Shown: positions 1-7,608 of the stretch, piece by piece
How positions within the stretch are numbered: position 1 is the stretch's first letter
Layout: every line of letters begins with the position of its first letter
Assembly: GCA_023404675.1 (NCBI GenBank)
Contig: JAEYAW010000010.1
Span: 263,349 to 327,348 of the forward strand
DNA length: 64,000 bases
Reading direction: 5' to 3'
Source: Pseudomonadota bacterium
GTDB lineage: Bacteria > Pseudomonadota > Alphaproteobacteria > Rhizobiales > Xanthobacteraceae
The notes under the pieces: model-generated
What the model saw: the letters and a program-made list of their open reading frames with translations, nothing else
What the model was told of the DNA's origin: nothing
Database searches by the model: none
Made by a program: the position numbers and the translations under genes

Positions 1-60
1 TACTTACATCTCGCTCGACTGATTGCCGACCACCCGCTGCATCCTTCATCGGTTGAGATT

Positions 61-693
61 GTGAACATATCTGCGCAAAGCCTCGACGAGGCGGCCTGCT
101 ACAAGCTGCTCTCGGGAGCCGTGGTGCCACGACCGATCGCGTGGATCAGCAGCCTAGCGCTGAACGGCGCCGTCAACCTGGCGCCGTTCAGCTGCTACAC
201 GTTCGTTTCCACCGTTCCCCCTCTTCTCGCGATCAGTTGCGGCCGCAAGCCGGGCACGATCAAGGACACCGTCGCCAACGCGGTGCGTACCGGCGAGTTC
301 GTCGTCAATGTCGCATCCTATGAGATGCTCGATGCCCTTCACGCCAGCTCGGCGGAATACCCGGTTGACGTGAGCGAAGCTGATATTCTCGGCGTCGCCC
401 TTGCGGACAGCTGCGGCATCGGGACGCCACGGGTCGCACGCGCGGCGGCCAGCATGGAATGCAGGACGGTCGACGTCATCGACTTCGGCGCGCAGCGCAC
501 GCAGCTGCTGATCGGCGAGGTCGTCTGGTTTCATGTGCGGGACGATTGCTACACGAACGGCCGTATCGATACGGCTGCGCTGAATCCGATCGCGCGGATC
601 GGCGGGCCGAACTATGCGCGGCTCGGCCCGGTCGATCCAAAGGCGCCCGTCGCCCCGTCGCATCACACGGCCGTTCGCAACGGCTCCACATAG
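61..693 (+). CDS. Flavin reductase-like (DIM6/NTAB) domain protein
   Basis: A 210-residue protein of the FMN-binding split-barrel flavin reductase family, which binds FMN and either reduces it for a partner monooxygenase or acts on a small substrate itself. The family shows in the N-terminal block YKLLSGAVVPRPIAWISS, the following NLAPFSCYTFVSTVPP and the GRKPGTIKDT motif near residues 60-70, where flavin phosphate contacts are expected. The start is taken as GTG at 61, which leaves the usual short lead before YKLL. The frame stays open to the left edge, so an upstream start or fusion cannot be excluded. It lies 46 bp before an amino-acid type ABC permease on the same strand, so it probably shares that operon. 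The partner oxygenase is not visible. Confidence 0.75.
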   Translation: MNISAQSLDEAACYKLLSGAVVPRPIAWISSLALNGAVNLAPFSCYTFVSTVPPLLAISCGRKPGTIKDTVANAVRTGEFVVNVASYEMLDALHASSAEYPVDVSEADILGVALADSCGIGTPRVARAAASMECRTVDVIDFGAQRTQLLIGEVVWFHVRDDCYTNGRIDTAALNPIARIGGPNYARLGPVDPKAPVAPSHHTAVRNGST

Positions 694-739
694 GCGAACG
701 CCCTCCCCGGAAAACGAGTTATCGGGACACAGGAGCACC

Positions 740-1402
740 ATGGCCGGATTCGACTTTGGCTTGATCTGGGAATATCGCGCGCTGTTCCTGCGCGGCGTGT
801 GGGTCACGATTCAGCTCACGCTCGGCGCACTCGTCATCGCCACCGTCTTCGGTCTGATGGTGGGGCTGGCGCGCTGGAGCCGCGTCAGGATCGTGGCGTG
901 GCCCGCGACCGTGTTCGTCGAGATTTTTCGCACCACTCCGACGCTGGTGCAGCTCATCTGGATCTATTACGCGCTGCCGTTGCTCACGGGCGTCCAGCTA
1001 TCGGGGTTCTGGGCCGTTCTGATCGGGCTCGGCCTGCACGAGGCCGCTTATTTCGGCGAGATCGTCCGTGCGGGCGTCGCCTCGATCGATCGCGGTCAGA
1101 TGCTGGCGGCCAAATCGATCGGCATGTCTCCGTTTCAGGCCATGCGACGCATCATCCTGCCGCAGGCGTTGAGGCGGATGATCCCGCCCTCGGTCAGCCA
1201 ACTGGCCACGCTGATCAAGCTCACCTCGCTCGGATCGACCGTCGCCGTTGCCGAACTCGTGCATGTCGGCGGAGAACTGATCGCGGCCACCTTCCGGCCG
1301 ATGGAGGTCTACACCGCGATCGCGATCATGTATGCCGCGCTGGTGTTTCCCATCGTATGTCTGGCGCGTATGCTGGAACACTGGTCCGAGGCGAGGTCGT
1401 GA
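740..1402 (+). CDS. Polar amino-acid type ABC transporter permease (HisM/GlnP family)
   Basis: Inner-membrane permease of a polar amino-acid uptake (PAAT) ABC importer, 220 residues. Hydrophobic segments lie near residues 20-45, 68-100 and 190-210. The family signature FRTTPTLVQLIWIYYALP is at 63-80 and the cytoplasmic EAA loop that docks the ATPase is at about 107-130. The reading frame opens further upstream, but ATG at 740 has AGGAG eight bases before it and begins with a sequence typical of these permeases, so it is preferred. The stop overlaps the start of the ATPase gene by one base. Only one permease is present, so it may act as a homodimer or with a permease left of the window. No binding protein is visible, and the substrate is unknown. 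Confidence 0.85.
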   Translation: MAGFDFGLIWEYRALFLRGVWVTIQLTLGALVIATVFGLMVGLARWSRVRIVAWPATVFVEIFRTTPTLVQLIWIYYALPLLTGVQLSGFWAVLIGLGLHEAAYFGEIVRAGVASIDRGQMLAAKSIGMSPFQAMRRIILPQALRRMIPPSVSQLATLIKLTSLGSTVAVAELVHVGGELIAATFRPMEVYTAIAIMYAALVFPIVCLARMLEHWSEARS

Positions 1403-2160
1403 TGAAGGACCCTGTGGCGAGCGAAGCGGGTCGGCCGCTCATCCGCGCCGCTCAGGTGCGCAAGCATTTCGGAGCGCAGGAGGTTCTTCGCGGCGTCAAC
1501 CTCGAGGTTCGTGCCGGCGAGGTGCTGGTTCTCATCGGGCCCAGCGGCTCTGGCAAGAGCACCTTTCTGCGATGCATGAATTTCCTCGAAGACTACGATG
1601 GAGGGCAGATCACTTTCGACGGATCGCCGGTTGGCTTCGAAACGCTCGCGAACGGCCGGCGCCGTCGCCTGCCCGAGCGGAGGACTTCGAAGATCCGCGC
1701 CGAGATGACGATGGTCTTCCAGAGCTTCAATCTGTTTCCGCACAGGACGGTGATCGAGAACGTCATCGAGGGGCCTGTCATCGTGCGCGGCCAGCCGCGC
1801 AGGGAGGCGATCGAGAGCGCGCGCAAACTTCTGGCAAAGGTGGGGATGGCCGAGAAGGCTGACGCCTATCCGAGGCAGTTGTCCGGCGGGCAGCAGCAAC
1901 GCGCCGCGATCGCGCGCGCCCTCGCGATGGAGCCGAAGGCGATCCTGTTCGACGAACCGACATCCGCGCTCGATCCGGAGATGGTGAACGAGGTGCTCGA
2001 GGTCATTCGTCAGCTCGCGGCGGAGGGAATGACGATGGTGATCGTTACGCACGAGATGAAATTCGCGCGGGATGTCGCCGACCGTATCGGCGTGATGAAC
2101 GACGGGCAGATCGTGAGGGTCGGACGTCCGCAGGAGATTATATCCGAGCCGGTGCGCTGA
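1402..2160 (+). CDS. Polar amino-acid type ABC transporter ATP-binding protein
   Basis: ATPase of the same importer, 252 residues, the normal length for HisP/GlnQ-type proteins. Walker A (GPSGSGKS) is at 46-53, the Q-loop VFQSFNLFPH at 105-114, the ABC signature LSGGQQQR at 160-167, Walker B ILFDEP at 181-186, and the H-loop VTHEM is near 215. ATG at 1402 overlaps the permease stop by one base, which suggests coupled translation; an in-frame GTG sits at 1399. A GntR-family regulator follows 124 bp downstream and may control the unit. A 15-residue basic insertion near residues 83-98 lies between Walker A and the Q-loop. Confidence 0.9.
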   Translation: MKDPVASEAGRPLIRAAQVRKHFGAQEVLRGVNLEVRAGEVLVLIGPSGSGKSTFLRCMNFLEDYDGGQITFDGSPVGFETLANGRRRRLPERRTSKIRAEMTMVFQSFNLFPHRTVIENVIEGPVIVRGQPRREAIESARKLLAKVGMAEKADAYPRQLSGGQQQRAAIARALAMEPKAILFDEPTSALDPEMVNEVLEVIRQLAAEGMTMVIVTHEMKFARDVADRIGVMNDGQIVRVGRPQEIISEPVR

Positions 2161-2284
2161 ACCTCTCGCCCACCGGGGCGTTACCGCCGGCGCTTTCTTG
2201 TATTCCGCTGGAAGACACGCTAGCCTGAAAGCTGGCTCATCATTCAGCCGTGGCGGCGCTGCGGATGCCTCCAAATCACGGTTC

Positions 2285-3082
2285 ATGACGTCCCACCCGG
2301 TCTACGATCCATTTCCCAAATACCTTCAGATCCGCGAGGTTCTGCTTCGCTGGATGGCGGATCGGGACGTCGGCGACATGCTTCCGAGTGAGAAGGCCCT
2401 GTCTCACGAATTTCAGGTGAGCCGGGTGACCATACGGGAAGCGCTCAAATCGCTTGAACAGGATGGCATCATCGCCCGGCGCGCGGGCGTCGGCACATGG
2501 GTCGCGCAGGCCGCTCCCGCCGTGGCAGACCGGCGCGCCACCGGTCCCATCGAAGAGTTCGTCCGGATGGGCATGGAGACGAGCACCTCCCTGCTGTCCA
2601 GCGGACTTATCACGGCGCCGCCAGACGTGGCAGCGGTGTTCCAGCAGAACGCGGACTGGACGGTGCTGGAGGCTCAGCGGCTGCGGCTCGTGGAGGGAAA
2701 GCCGTTTCTCCTGCTCAAGGCTTATTTCCCGCCAAACATCGGCAGGAAAGTCGCCAACATCTCGCATTCGGATACGCTCTATGTCCCAACCCTGCGCGCA
2801 CTGCACGATGAAGGGATCCGCGAGGAGTGGCAGCGGATCGAGGCCGTGGCCGTGGATGGCGAACTCGCCAAGATCCTGAAGGTCAAGGGAGGCAGCCCGG
2901 CGCTGGTCGTCAACCGGCTCTTCGTGGATTCGAAACGCAAACCGGTGGTCTATTTCATTACGATCTTTCGCGCTGACCGATATTATTACACGGTCAAGCT
3001 TCCTCAAGCGAAGGGGGCGCGGACGCCGGCTGGCAAAAGCGGCCCCCGATCGCGGGCTCCGCGCCGTGCGGTGAAGCATTGA
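2285..3082 (+). CDS. GntR family transcriptional regulator with UTRA domain
   Basis: HutC-type DNA-binding regulator, 265 residues. The winged helix is at about 8-75 (PSEKALSHEF followed by VSRVTIREALKSLEQDGII) and the small-molecule binding UTRA domain at about 90-250 (LEAQRLRL, GGSPALVVNRLF). The last 25 residues are basic and proline-rich, longer than the family core needs. ATG at 2285 is chosen because the protein begins there with ordinary GntR sequence; no good ribosome site is seen, and a TTG at 2198 would add 29 unlikely residues. It follows the transporter genes on the same strand and probably senses the transported compound or a product of it. Confidence 0.85.
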   Translation: MTSHPVYDPFPKYLQIREVLLRWMADRDVGDMLPSEKALSHEFQVSRVTIREALKSLEQDGIIARRAGVGTWVAQAAPAVADRRATGPIEEFVRMGMETSTSLLSSGLITAPPDVAAVFQQNADWTVLEAQRLRLVEGKPFLLLKAYFPPNIGRKVANISHSDTLYVPTLRALHDEGIREEWQRIEAVAVDGELAKILKVKGGSPALVVNRLFVDSKRKPVVYFITIFRADRYYYTVKLPQAKGARTPAGKSGPRSRAPRRAVKH

Positions 3083-4017
3083 TACGAAGCATTTGGAGCT
3101 TGCCGGCTCTGCGGGAGGTTGGCCTTTAACGGGAGGACGCCGCGACGGGAGGACGCCTCGAACCCTTGTTTGCGAGCAGCCCGGGCTCGCCATATATCGG
3201 CCGATTGTTACACATCGCCACCCGCCACGTCTTCCACACTGCCATTTGGCAGGGTTACGCGGAGCGGTCACCCCCAGTGCTCCCAAGCTGACGGACCCAA
3301 TCGAGATTTCGATACTGCCACGCGCGATGAGCGCGCAAAATTCTCCCCACGAATTTCCGCCCGTTATCGAAAAGGCCCATTTCCTTTCTCTGGCGATGCA
3401 AATTGCCGGCTCGCACCTCGGCAGACATCGGCCAATGGCGCTGTAACAAGAGGCCGCTGCCGTATGCGGACAGGTTGAGGTACTCGCCTCTCGCTGTTGC
3501 CGTAAAAAATCAGGCCTCGGGTGAGGATCAGCTGTTTTGGATGCGACTTCGGGTCGACAGGACCGATGAGCCGGGCTTCAACGAACCAGCCTATGACGAT
3601 GATCGTTTCACCGGGACCATCGGCCTTATCAGTCCTTGAACTTCGTGCGCGGACGCCGGAACATCGGGCAACACGACGCCCACGACGTCCGCGCGATATC
3701 GAATCCCGGCACTGGATCTGCCGGACCTCGACAAACTCGTCATTTAGGCCCTCAGGACCTCACGCGAACCGCGGACCAACCTGCGAATGCAACCCGGTCA
3801 TCGCGCCGCCATGCCCCGGCAACCCTTCGGCTTCGCAAACCAGAACCGAACACTCAGGTGCAGTTCTAAGCAGTTCTAAGAGGGGCGGCTCGCACGAACC
3901 ACCGCCTTCCGGAAAACAACCGCCATGGGACGGCCGTGCAGTTGCCTGCACGTTTCCCGAACATCTGACAAACCGGAGGACACAACCCGCAACGCGCGGC
4001 CTCCTGTCATCGTGGGA
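3083..4017. other. Long intergenic stretch without a credible gene
   Basis: About 935 bases between the convergent GntR gene and recA. Reading frames occur in several phases, but none has family motifs, a convincing ribosome site or protein-like composition. A short tandem repeat of the nonamer GCAGTTCTA with intervening A lies near 3860-3880. No tRNA, rRNA or clear terminator was recognised. The stretch may be decayed coding DNA. Confidence 0.5.
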
Positions 4018-5112
4018 TCACTCTTCGGCAGGCTGGTCGCCATCATCCTCGTCGTCCCGTGACGGCGAGCCCGCGAGAATCTGCTCCGCAATGAGCCCGG
4101 AATTCTGACGGATGGCGGCCTCGATCTTCTGCATCATGTCCGGATTGGATCGCAGGAAGGCCTTGGCGTTTTCCCGCCCCTGTCCGAGCCGCTGACTGTC
4201 ATAGGAGAACCAGGCCCCGGACTTTTCGACGATCCCGGCCTTGACGCCAAGGTCGAGAATTTCGCCGGTCTTGGATACGCCCTCGCCATACATGATGTCG
4301 AACTCGACCTGCTTGAACGGCGGCGCCAGCTTGTTCTTCACCACCTTGACGCGGGTCTGGTTACCGATCACCTCGTCGCGCTCCTTGATTGCACCCGTGC
4401 GGCGGATATCGAGGCGAACCGAAGCGTAGAACTTCAGCGCGTTGCCGCCAGTGGTGGTCTCCGGCGAGCCATACATCACACCGATCTTCATCCGGATCTG
4501 GTTGATAAAGATCACCATGGTGTTGGACTTGTTGATCGAGGCCGTGAGCTTGCGCAGCGCCTGACTCATGAGACGCGCCTGCAGGCCCGGCAGGGACTCG
4601 CCCATCTCGCCCTCAAGCTCGGCGCGCGGTACCAGTGCGGCAACCGAATCGACGATCAGCACGTCCACTGCGCCGGAGCGCACCAGCGTGTCGGCGATCT
4701 CCAGCGCCTGCTCGCCATGATCCGGTTGCGAAATCAGAAGGTCGTCGAGATTGACACCCAGCTTGCGGGCATAGACCGGATCCAGCGCGTGTTCGGCATC
4801 CACAAAGGCGCAAATGCCTCCGCGCTTCTGTGCCTCGGCCACGCAATGCAACGCCAGCGTCGTCTTGCCCGAGGATTCCGGACCGTAGATCTCGACGACG
4901 CGGCCCCTCGGCAAACCGCCGATGCCCAGCGCGATATCGAGGCCAAGCGAGCCGGTGGAAACCGCGTCGATCTCCATCGACTTGTCGTTCTTGCCGAGCC
5001 GCATGACCGAGCCCTTGCCGAACTGGCGCTCGATCTGTGAAAGCGCGGCAGACAAGGCCTTGGACTTATCCATGGACGATCCTTCGACGATACGCAGGGC
5101 AGCTTGGGACAT
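4018..5112 (-). CDS. recA: Recombinase A
   Basis: RecA binds single-stranded DNA, catalyses strand exchange and triggers LexA self-cleavage in the SOS response. The 364-residue protein is full length. Walker A GPESSGKT is at 77-84, and the family blocks IDKSNTMVIFINQIRMKIGVM-type (around 215-235) and PETTTGGNALKFYAS-type (around 240) are intact. The start at 5112 gives the SQAALRIVEGSSMDKSKAL leader, close to RecA of the Bradyrhizobium group. The acidic tail (EDDGDQPAEE) is normal. An SOS box lies 94 bases upstream. The gene stands alone, with catabolic genes on both sides and a lower-GC scar directly upstream, which is an unusual setting. Confidence 0.98.
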   Translation of the reverse strand: MSQAALRIVEGSSMDKSKALSAALSQIERQFGKGSVMRLGKNDKSMEIDAVSTGSLGLDIALGIGGLPRGRVVEIYGPESSGKTTLALHCVAEAQKRGGICAFVDAEHALDPVYARKLGVNLDDLLISQPDHGEQALEIADTLVRSGAVDVLIVDSVAALVPRAELEGEMGESLPGLQARLMSQALRKLTASINKSNTMVIFINQIRMKIGVMYGSPETTTGGNALKFYASVRLDIRRTGAIKERDEVIGNQTRVKVVKNKLAPPFKQVEFDIMYGEGVSKTGEILDLGVKAGIVEKSGAWFSYDSQRLGQGRENAKAFLRSNPDMMQKIEAAIRQNSGLIAEQILAGSPSRDDEDDGDQPAEE

Positions 5113-5205
5113 CGGGTTGCGTTCCTTATGGACGGGATTCGCCGGGCGGACAACGAGGCCGGACGCTCGAAATCAGTGAATTGGTGTGTACACTATTTGT
5201 TCTCG

Positions 5206-5220
5206 GTTCGCAATATGTTC
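5206..5220 (-). promoter_or_regulatory. SOS box (LexA operator) of recA
   Basis: Perfect alphaproteobacterial LexA site, GTTC-N7-GTTC on the plus strand (GTTCGCAATATGTTC), which reads GAACATATTGCGAAC toward recA. A third GAAC lies three bases closer to the gene (plus-strand GTTC at 5199-5202). It sits 94-108 bases before the recA start, where a LexA-controlled promoter is expected. The surrounding DNA is AT-rich. Confidence 0.85.
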
Positions 5221-5341
5221 TTTTCGTCGTCGGCGCGACCCATCCACTGGAGGCGGTTTTGCTTTTTGTCGGTGGCTGTCAGAATTATTTGTCGGTTTAG
5301 AGCTGAAAATCGGCCCTAAGTTATTGAAATTATTCGATAGG

Positions 5342-5367
5342 CAGGGTCCGCAATGGAGCGGACCCTG
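5342..5367. repeat. Perfect 10-bp inverted repeat, hairpin
   Basis: CAGGGTCCGC, a six-base loop, then GCGGACCCTG. The arms are perfectly complementary and GC-rich, but no T tract follows on either strand, so it is not a classical terminator. It lies in the lower-GC stretch between the recA promoter and the truncated frame at 5511-5885 and may be a remnant of inserted DNA. Confidence 0.55.
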
Positions 5368-5445
5368 ATTGCGGCGAGATTGCGACCGACACAGAATGCT
5401 GGAAACGGCATCAAGCCTTTGTAGCTATTGGAAAAATTCGGACCC

Positions 5446-5511
5446 ATTGCGGCCCCTTGCCTTCTGCCGAATGAACTTGCGCGGGATATTGCGGCCCCTA
5501 TTGCGGCCCCT
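5446..5511. repeat. Three copies of a 12-bp direct repeat (ATTGCGGCCCCT)
   Basis: Exact copies at 5446-5457, 5488-5499 and 5500-5511. The last two are in direct tandem, and the last one ends on the first base of the stop codon of the truncated minus-strand frame. A related ATTGCGGCGAGATTGCGAC run occurs near 5370-5388. This looks like the edge of a lost insertion or a slipped-strand expansion; no integrase or transposase is near. Confidence 0.7.
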
Positions 5512-5885
5512 CATTCATCCTCCAGGAAGCCGATCCGCTCAATCCTCTCTTCGATCAGTGTTGCAAAGAGAGATGCATCGGGATCGAATCCCTCTTCGAA
5601 ATAGCGGCGGCTCAAAGCTGCCTTCAATCGCTCAACGTGGCTCTCCCCGTAGGCCGGAACTCCAGTAGCCGCCGTTTCTGCTGCTAAAACCTTTTCGGCC
5701 TCGTTCACTAATTGGGCGATGACAGAGAGGCTGATCTCTTCGCAAAGCCTCAGAACGACGATCACAGCAAACTCGTCATCCGATAAAGCCCAACGGGGAA
5801 AGTAGCCGGGTTTCTTTGCGGAAAGCTCGGCGACATGTTGGGCGATCTTGGCGCTGACTTCCTTAAAATCGAAGCGGGGCGAACC
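5511..5885 (-). pseudogene. 5'-truncated hypothetical coding remnant fused to the coxG-like 3' end
   Basis: The minus-strand frame ending at 5511 has protein-like sequence well before any start codon: reading up from GTG at 5765 the frame continues without a stop through KIAQHVAELSAKKPGYFPRW and on to about 5885. Its base composition is lower in GC than the neighbours. From about 5890 leftward the overlapping coxG-like gene loses family sequence in its own frame, so the two pieces appear joined by recombination. If expressed from GTG 5765 it would give 84 residues ending ERIERIGFLEDE. The family is not recognised; an intact small gene starting at that GTG is the alternative. Confidence 0.4.
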
Positions 5886-6319
5886 GCTCTGGCGAAGTTC
5901 GCGAAAAACTCGTCGGCAACCTTCTTCGCCGAGCCATTGATCAGGCGCTGGCCGAGTTGGGCCAGCTTGCCGCCGATCTGGGCTTCGACGTTGTAGATCA
6001 GGAGCGTGCCGCCGTCCTTGTCGCTCAGGCTAACGGCAGCCCCTCCTTTGGCAAAGCCGGCGACGCCACCCTCGCCCTCGCCGGTGATCCTGTAGCCATT
6101 GGGCGGATCGAGATCGCTGAGAGTGACCCTGCCTCTGAAACGCGCCGCGACAGGGCCGACCTTGATCCTTGCGATGGCGCGAAAGCCACCATCCTCGGTG
6201 ATCTCAAGCTCCTCACAGCCAGGAATACACGAATTCAGGACAGCCGGATCGTTCAGCTTGTCCCACACCACCTCGCGCGGCGCTGCGAGCTGGACTTCGC
6301 CGCTCATCGTCATGGCCAT
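5762..6319 (-). CDS. CoxG-like SRPBCC/CO dehydrogenase subunit G family protein, altered C-terminus
   Basis: A 185-residue protein whose first 145 or so residues are a clear CoxG domain: VQLAAPREVVWDKLNDP, LNSCIPGCEELE, IKVGPVAARFRGRVTL, and the closing block AKKVADEFFANFARAV. CoxG proteins bind to or help place molybdenum hydroxylases of the CoxSML type, and two such enzymes are encoded upstream. ATG at 6319 has AGGGGA upstream; ATG codons at 6313 and 6307 are alternatives. After FARAV the sequence becomes unlike the family (about 40 residues ending YRMTSLL) because the frame runs into the foreign-looking segment at 5511-5885. The core fold should still be complete. It is the last gene of the tcu-containing group. 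Confidence 0.75.
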   Translation of the reverse strand: MAMTMSGEVQLAAPREVVWDKLNDPAVLNSCIPGCEELEITEDGGFRAIARIKVGPVAARFRGRVTLSDLDPPNGYRITGEGEGGVAGFAKGGAAVSLSDKDGGTLLIYNVEAQIGGKLAQLGQRLINGSAKKVADEFFANFARAVRPASILRKSAPRSPNMSPSFPQRNPATFPVGLYRMTSLL

Positions 6320-6390
6320 TGGACGGTCCCCTGAATCTCGTGTGTGGAATGGAAGACGCTGGACGCAGCCGCTTGCCTGCCACCTTGTCC

Positions 6391-7608
6391 TCAATCGCTG
6401 CCGAGGCTGAGCTTGCTCGGCATCCGCTTTTCGATCGCGAACTTCAGCAGCGCCGCCGAGCGAAATACGCCATGCGCGAACTTGCCGTAAGGCAGCGTCA
6501 GAAACAGCGCCATCACGGTGCCGAGGTGGATCGCGAGCCACAAGGCCATCGTGCTGCCGTCGCGGAACGCCAGGAGGACGAGGCCGGTGGCGCTGACCAG
6601 AAGAAGCAGCGCGATGAACCCCCGGTCCATCCCGGCCTGCCCGGGGTCGCTTCGCTGGGCGTCGCGTCGCATGTTCAGCCACAGCAAGCCGGACGGCCCC
6701 ACGATCAGGCCGATGCCGCCGAGCGTGCCAAGAATCACGGGTGCGCTGAGAAGAGGATATGGCGCTTCAGAGGCGAACAGATAATGGTACAGCGTCGCCA
6801 CGCAGGTCGAGGCGAAACACAGCAGGAAGCCATACATCGTGACCTGGTGAAAACGGCGACGCCACAGCGTGAATGCATCGTCGTCCTCGTTGCAGCCCTC
6901 GCCATGGCCGCCGCCCAGATACCGCAATCGCGCGATGTCGACGAACGCCTCGCCGGCCGCCGGCGCGCGGGCGCTGGCCGCCGATGCGATGTCCCGGAGG
7001 TCGCCGTCTTTCGTGGGCGAGATCTCGCGCCAGAACTTCACCACACCGACGCCGAGCGCCAGGATCGCAAACAGGAAGACGGAGCCAAACGTAATGATAA
7101 GGAAATTATGCGGAAAGATCGCATAGAAATTTCCCGCGAGCGGGGCGTGGATGAGCGGTCCGTGCATCGCCACGGCCAGCACCAGAAACAGCGCGAGCCC
7201 GCCGGCGAGCGCCAGCGCCACCGTCAATCCTGCGCGTTCATAGAGGCGGCCGAACGGAGCCGGCCAGGCATAGTCCTGATAGGTGCGGACACGCACCCTG
7301 GCCATCGCCTGCGGCACGTTGACCGCGAACTCGTGCGGCGGCGCATATTGACAGGCATACAGGCACGAACCGCAGTTGTGGCAGAGATTGGCAAGATAAT
7401 GGGTGTCGGCCCTGTCGAATTCGAGCCGCCGCGTCATCGCGGGAAACACCGCACAGAACCCTTCACAGTAGCGGCATGCGTTGCAGATCTGCATGAGGCG
7501 CGCGACTTCCTGCTCGCCGGCGGACATGGCGCCGGCCAGACCGCTCCCGCCCGCGCACGCCGCGCTGTCAGTGACCTGGCTGGGGGCGAAGTCAGCGCGC
7601 GATGGCAT
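6391..7608 (-). CDS. tcuB: TcuB/CitB-like 4Fe-4S membrane electron-transfer protein
   Basis: In Salmonella, TcuB takes electrons from the FAD of tricarballylate dehydrogenase TcuA and passes them to the quinone pool. This 405-residue protein has two ferredoxin-type clusters at the N-terminus (CNACRYCEGFC near residue 42 and CHNCGSCLYACQY near 75) and several hydrophobic segments in the remainder, as expected for TcuB. It overlaps the end of tcuA by 17 bases, so the pair is one transcription unit. The citrate/tricarballylate transporter TcuC and regulator TcuR are absent here, so the natural substrate may be a different carboxylate made by the upstream pathway. Confidence 0.85.
   Translation of the reverse strand: MPSRADFAPSQVTDSAACAGGSGLAGAMSAGEQEVARLMQICNACRYCEGFCAVFPAMTRRLEFDRADTHYLANLCHNCGSCLYACQYAPPHEFAVNVPQAMARVRVRTYQDYAWPAPFGRLYERAGLTVALALAGGLALFLVLAVAMHGPLIHAPLAGNFYAIFPHNFLIITFGSVFLFAILALGVGVVKFWREISPTKDGDLRDIASAASARAPAAGEAFVDIARLRYLGGGHGEGCNEDDDAFTLWRRRFHQVTMYGFLLCFASTCVATLYHYLFASEAPYPLLSAPVILGTLGGIGLIVGPSGLLWLNMRRDAQRSDPGQAGMDRGFIALLLLVSATGLVLLAFRDGSTMALWLAIHLGTVMALFLTLPYGKFAHGVFRSAALLKFAIEKRMPSKLSLGSD

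Noticed and set aside
3636..3869. Similarity between the short frame here (DVRAISN) and one near 39480 (DIRAISN), as a repeated gene remnant
   Set aside because: Only seven residues agree, surrounding sequence does not, and both lie in gene-poor DNA; chance cannot be excluded.
5342..5367. Hairpin as a recA-region terminator
   Set aside because: No T tract follows on either strand and it lies upstream, not downstream, of recA.
5446..5511. Triple 12-bp repeat as a CRISPR array
   Set aside because: Repeats are too short, two are directly abutting without a spacer, and no cas genes are present.
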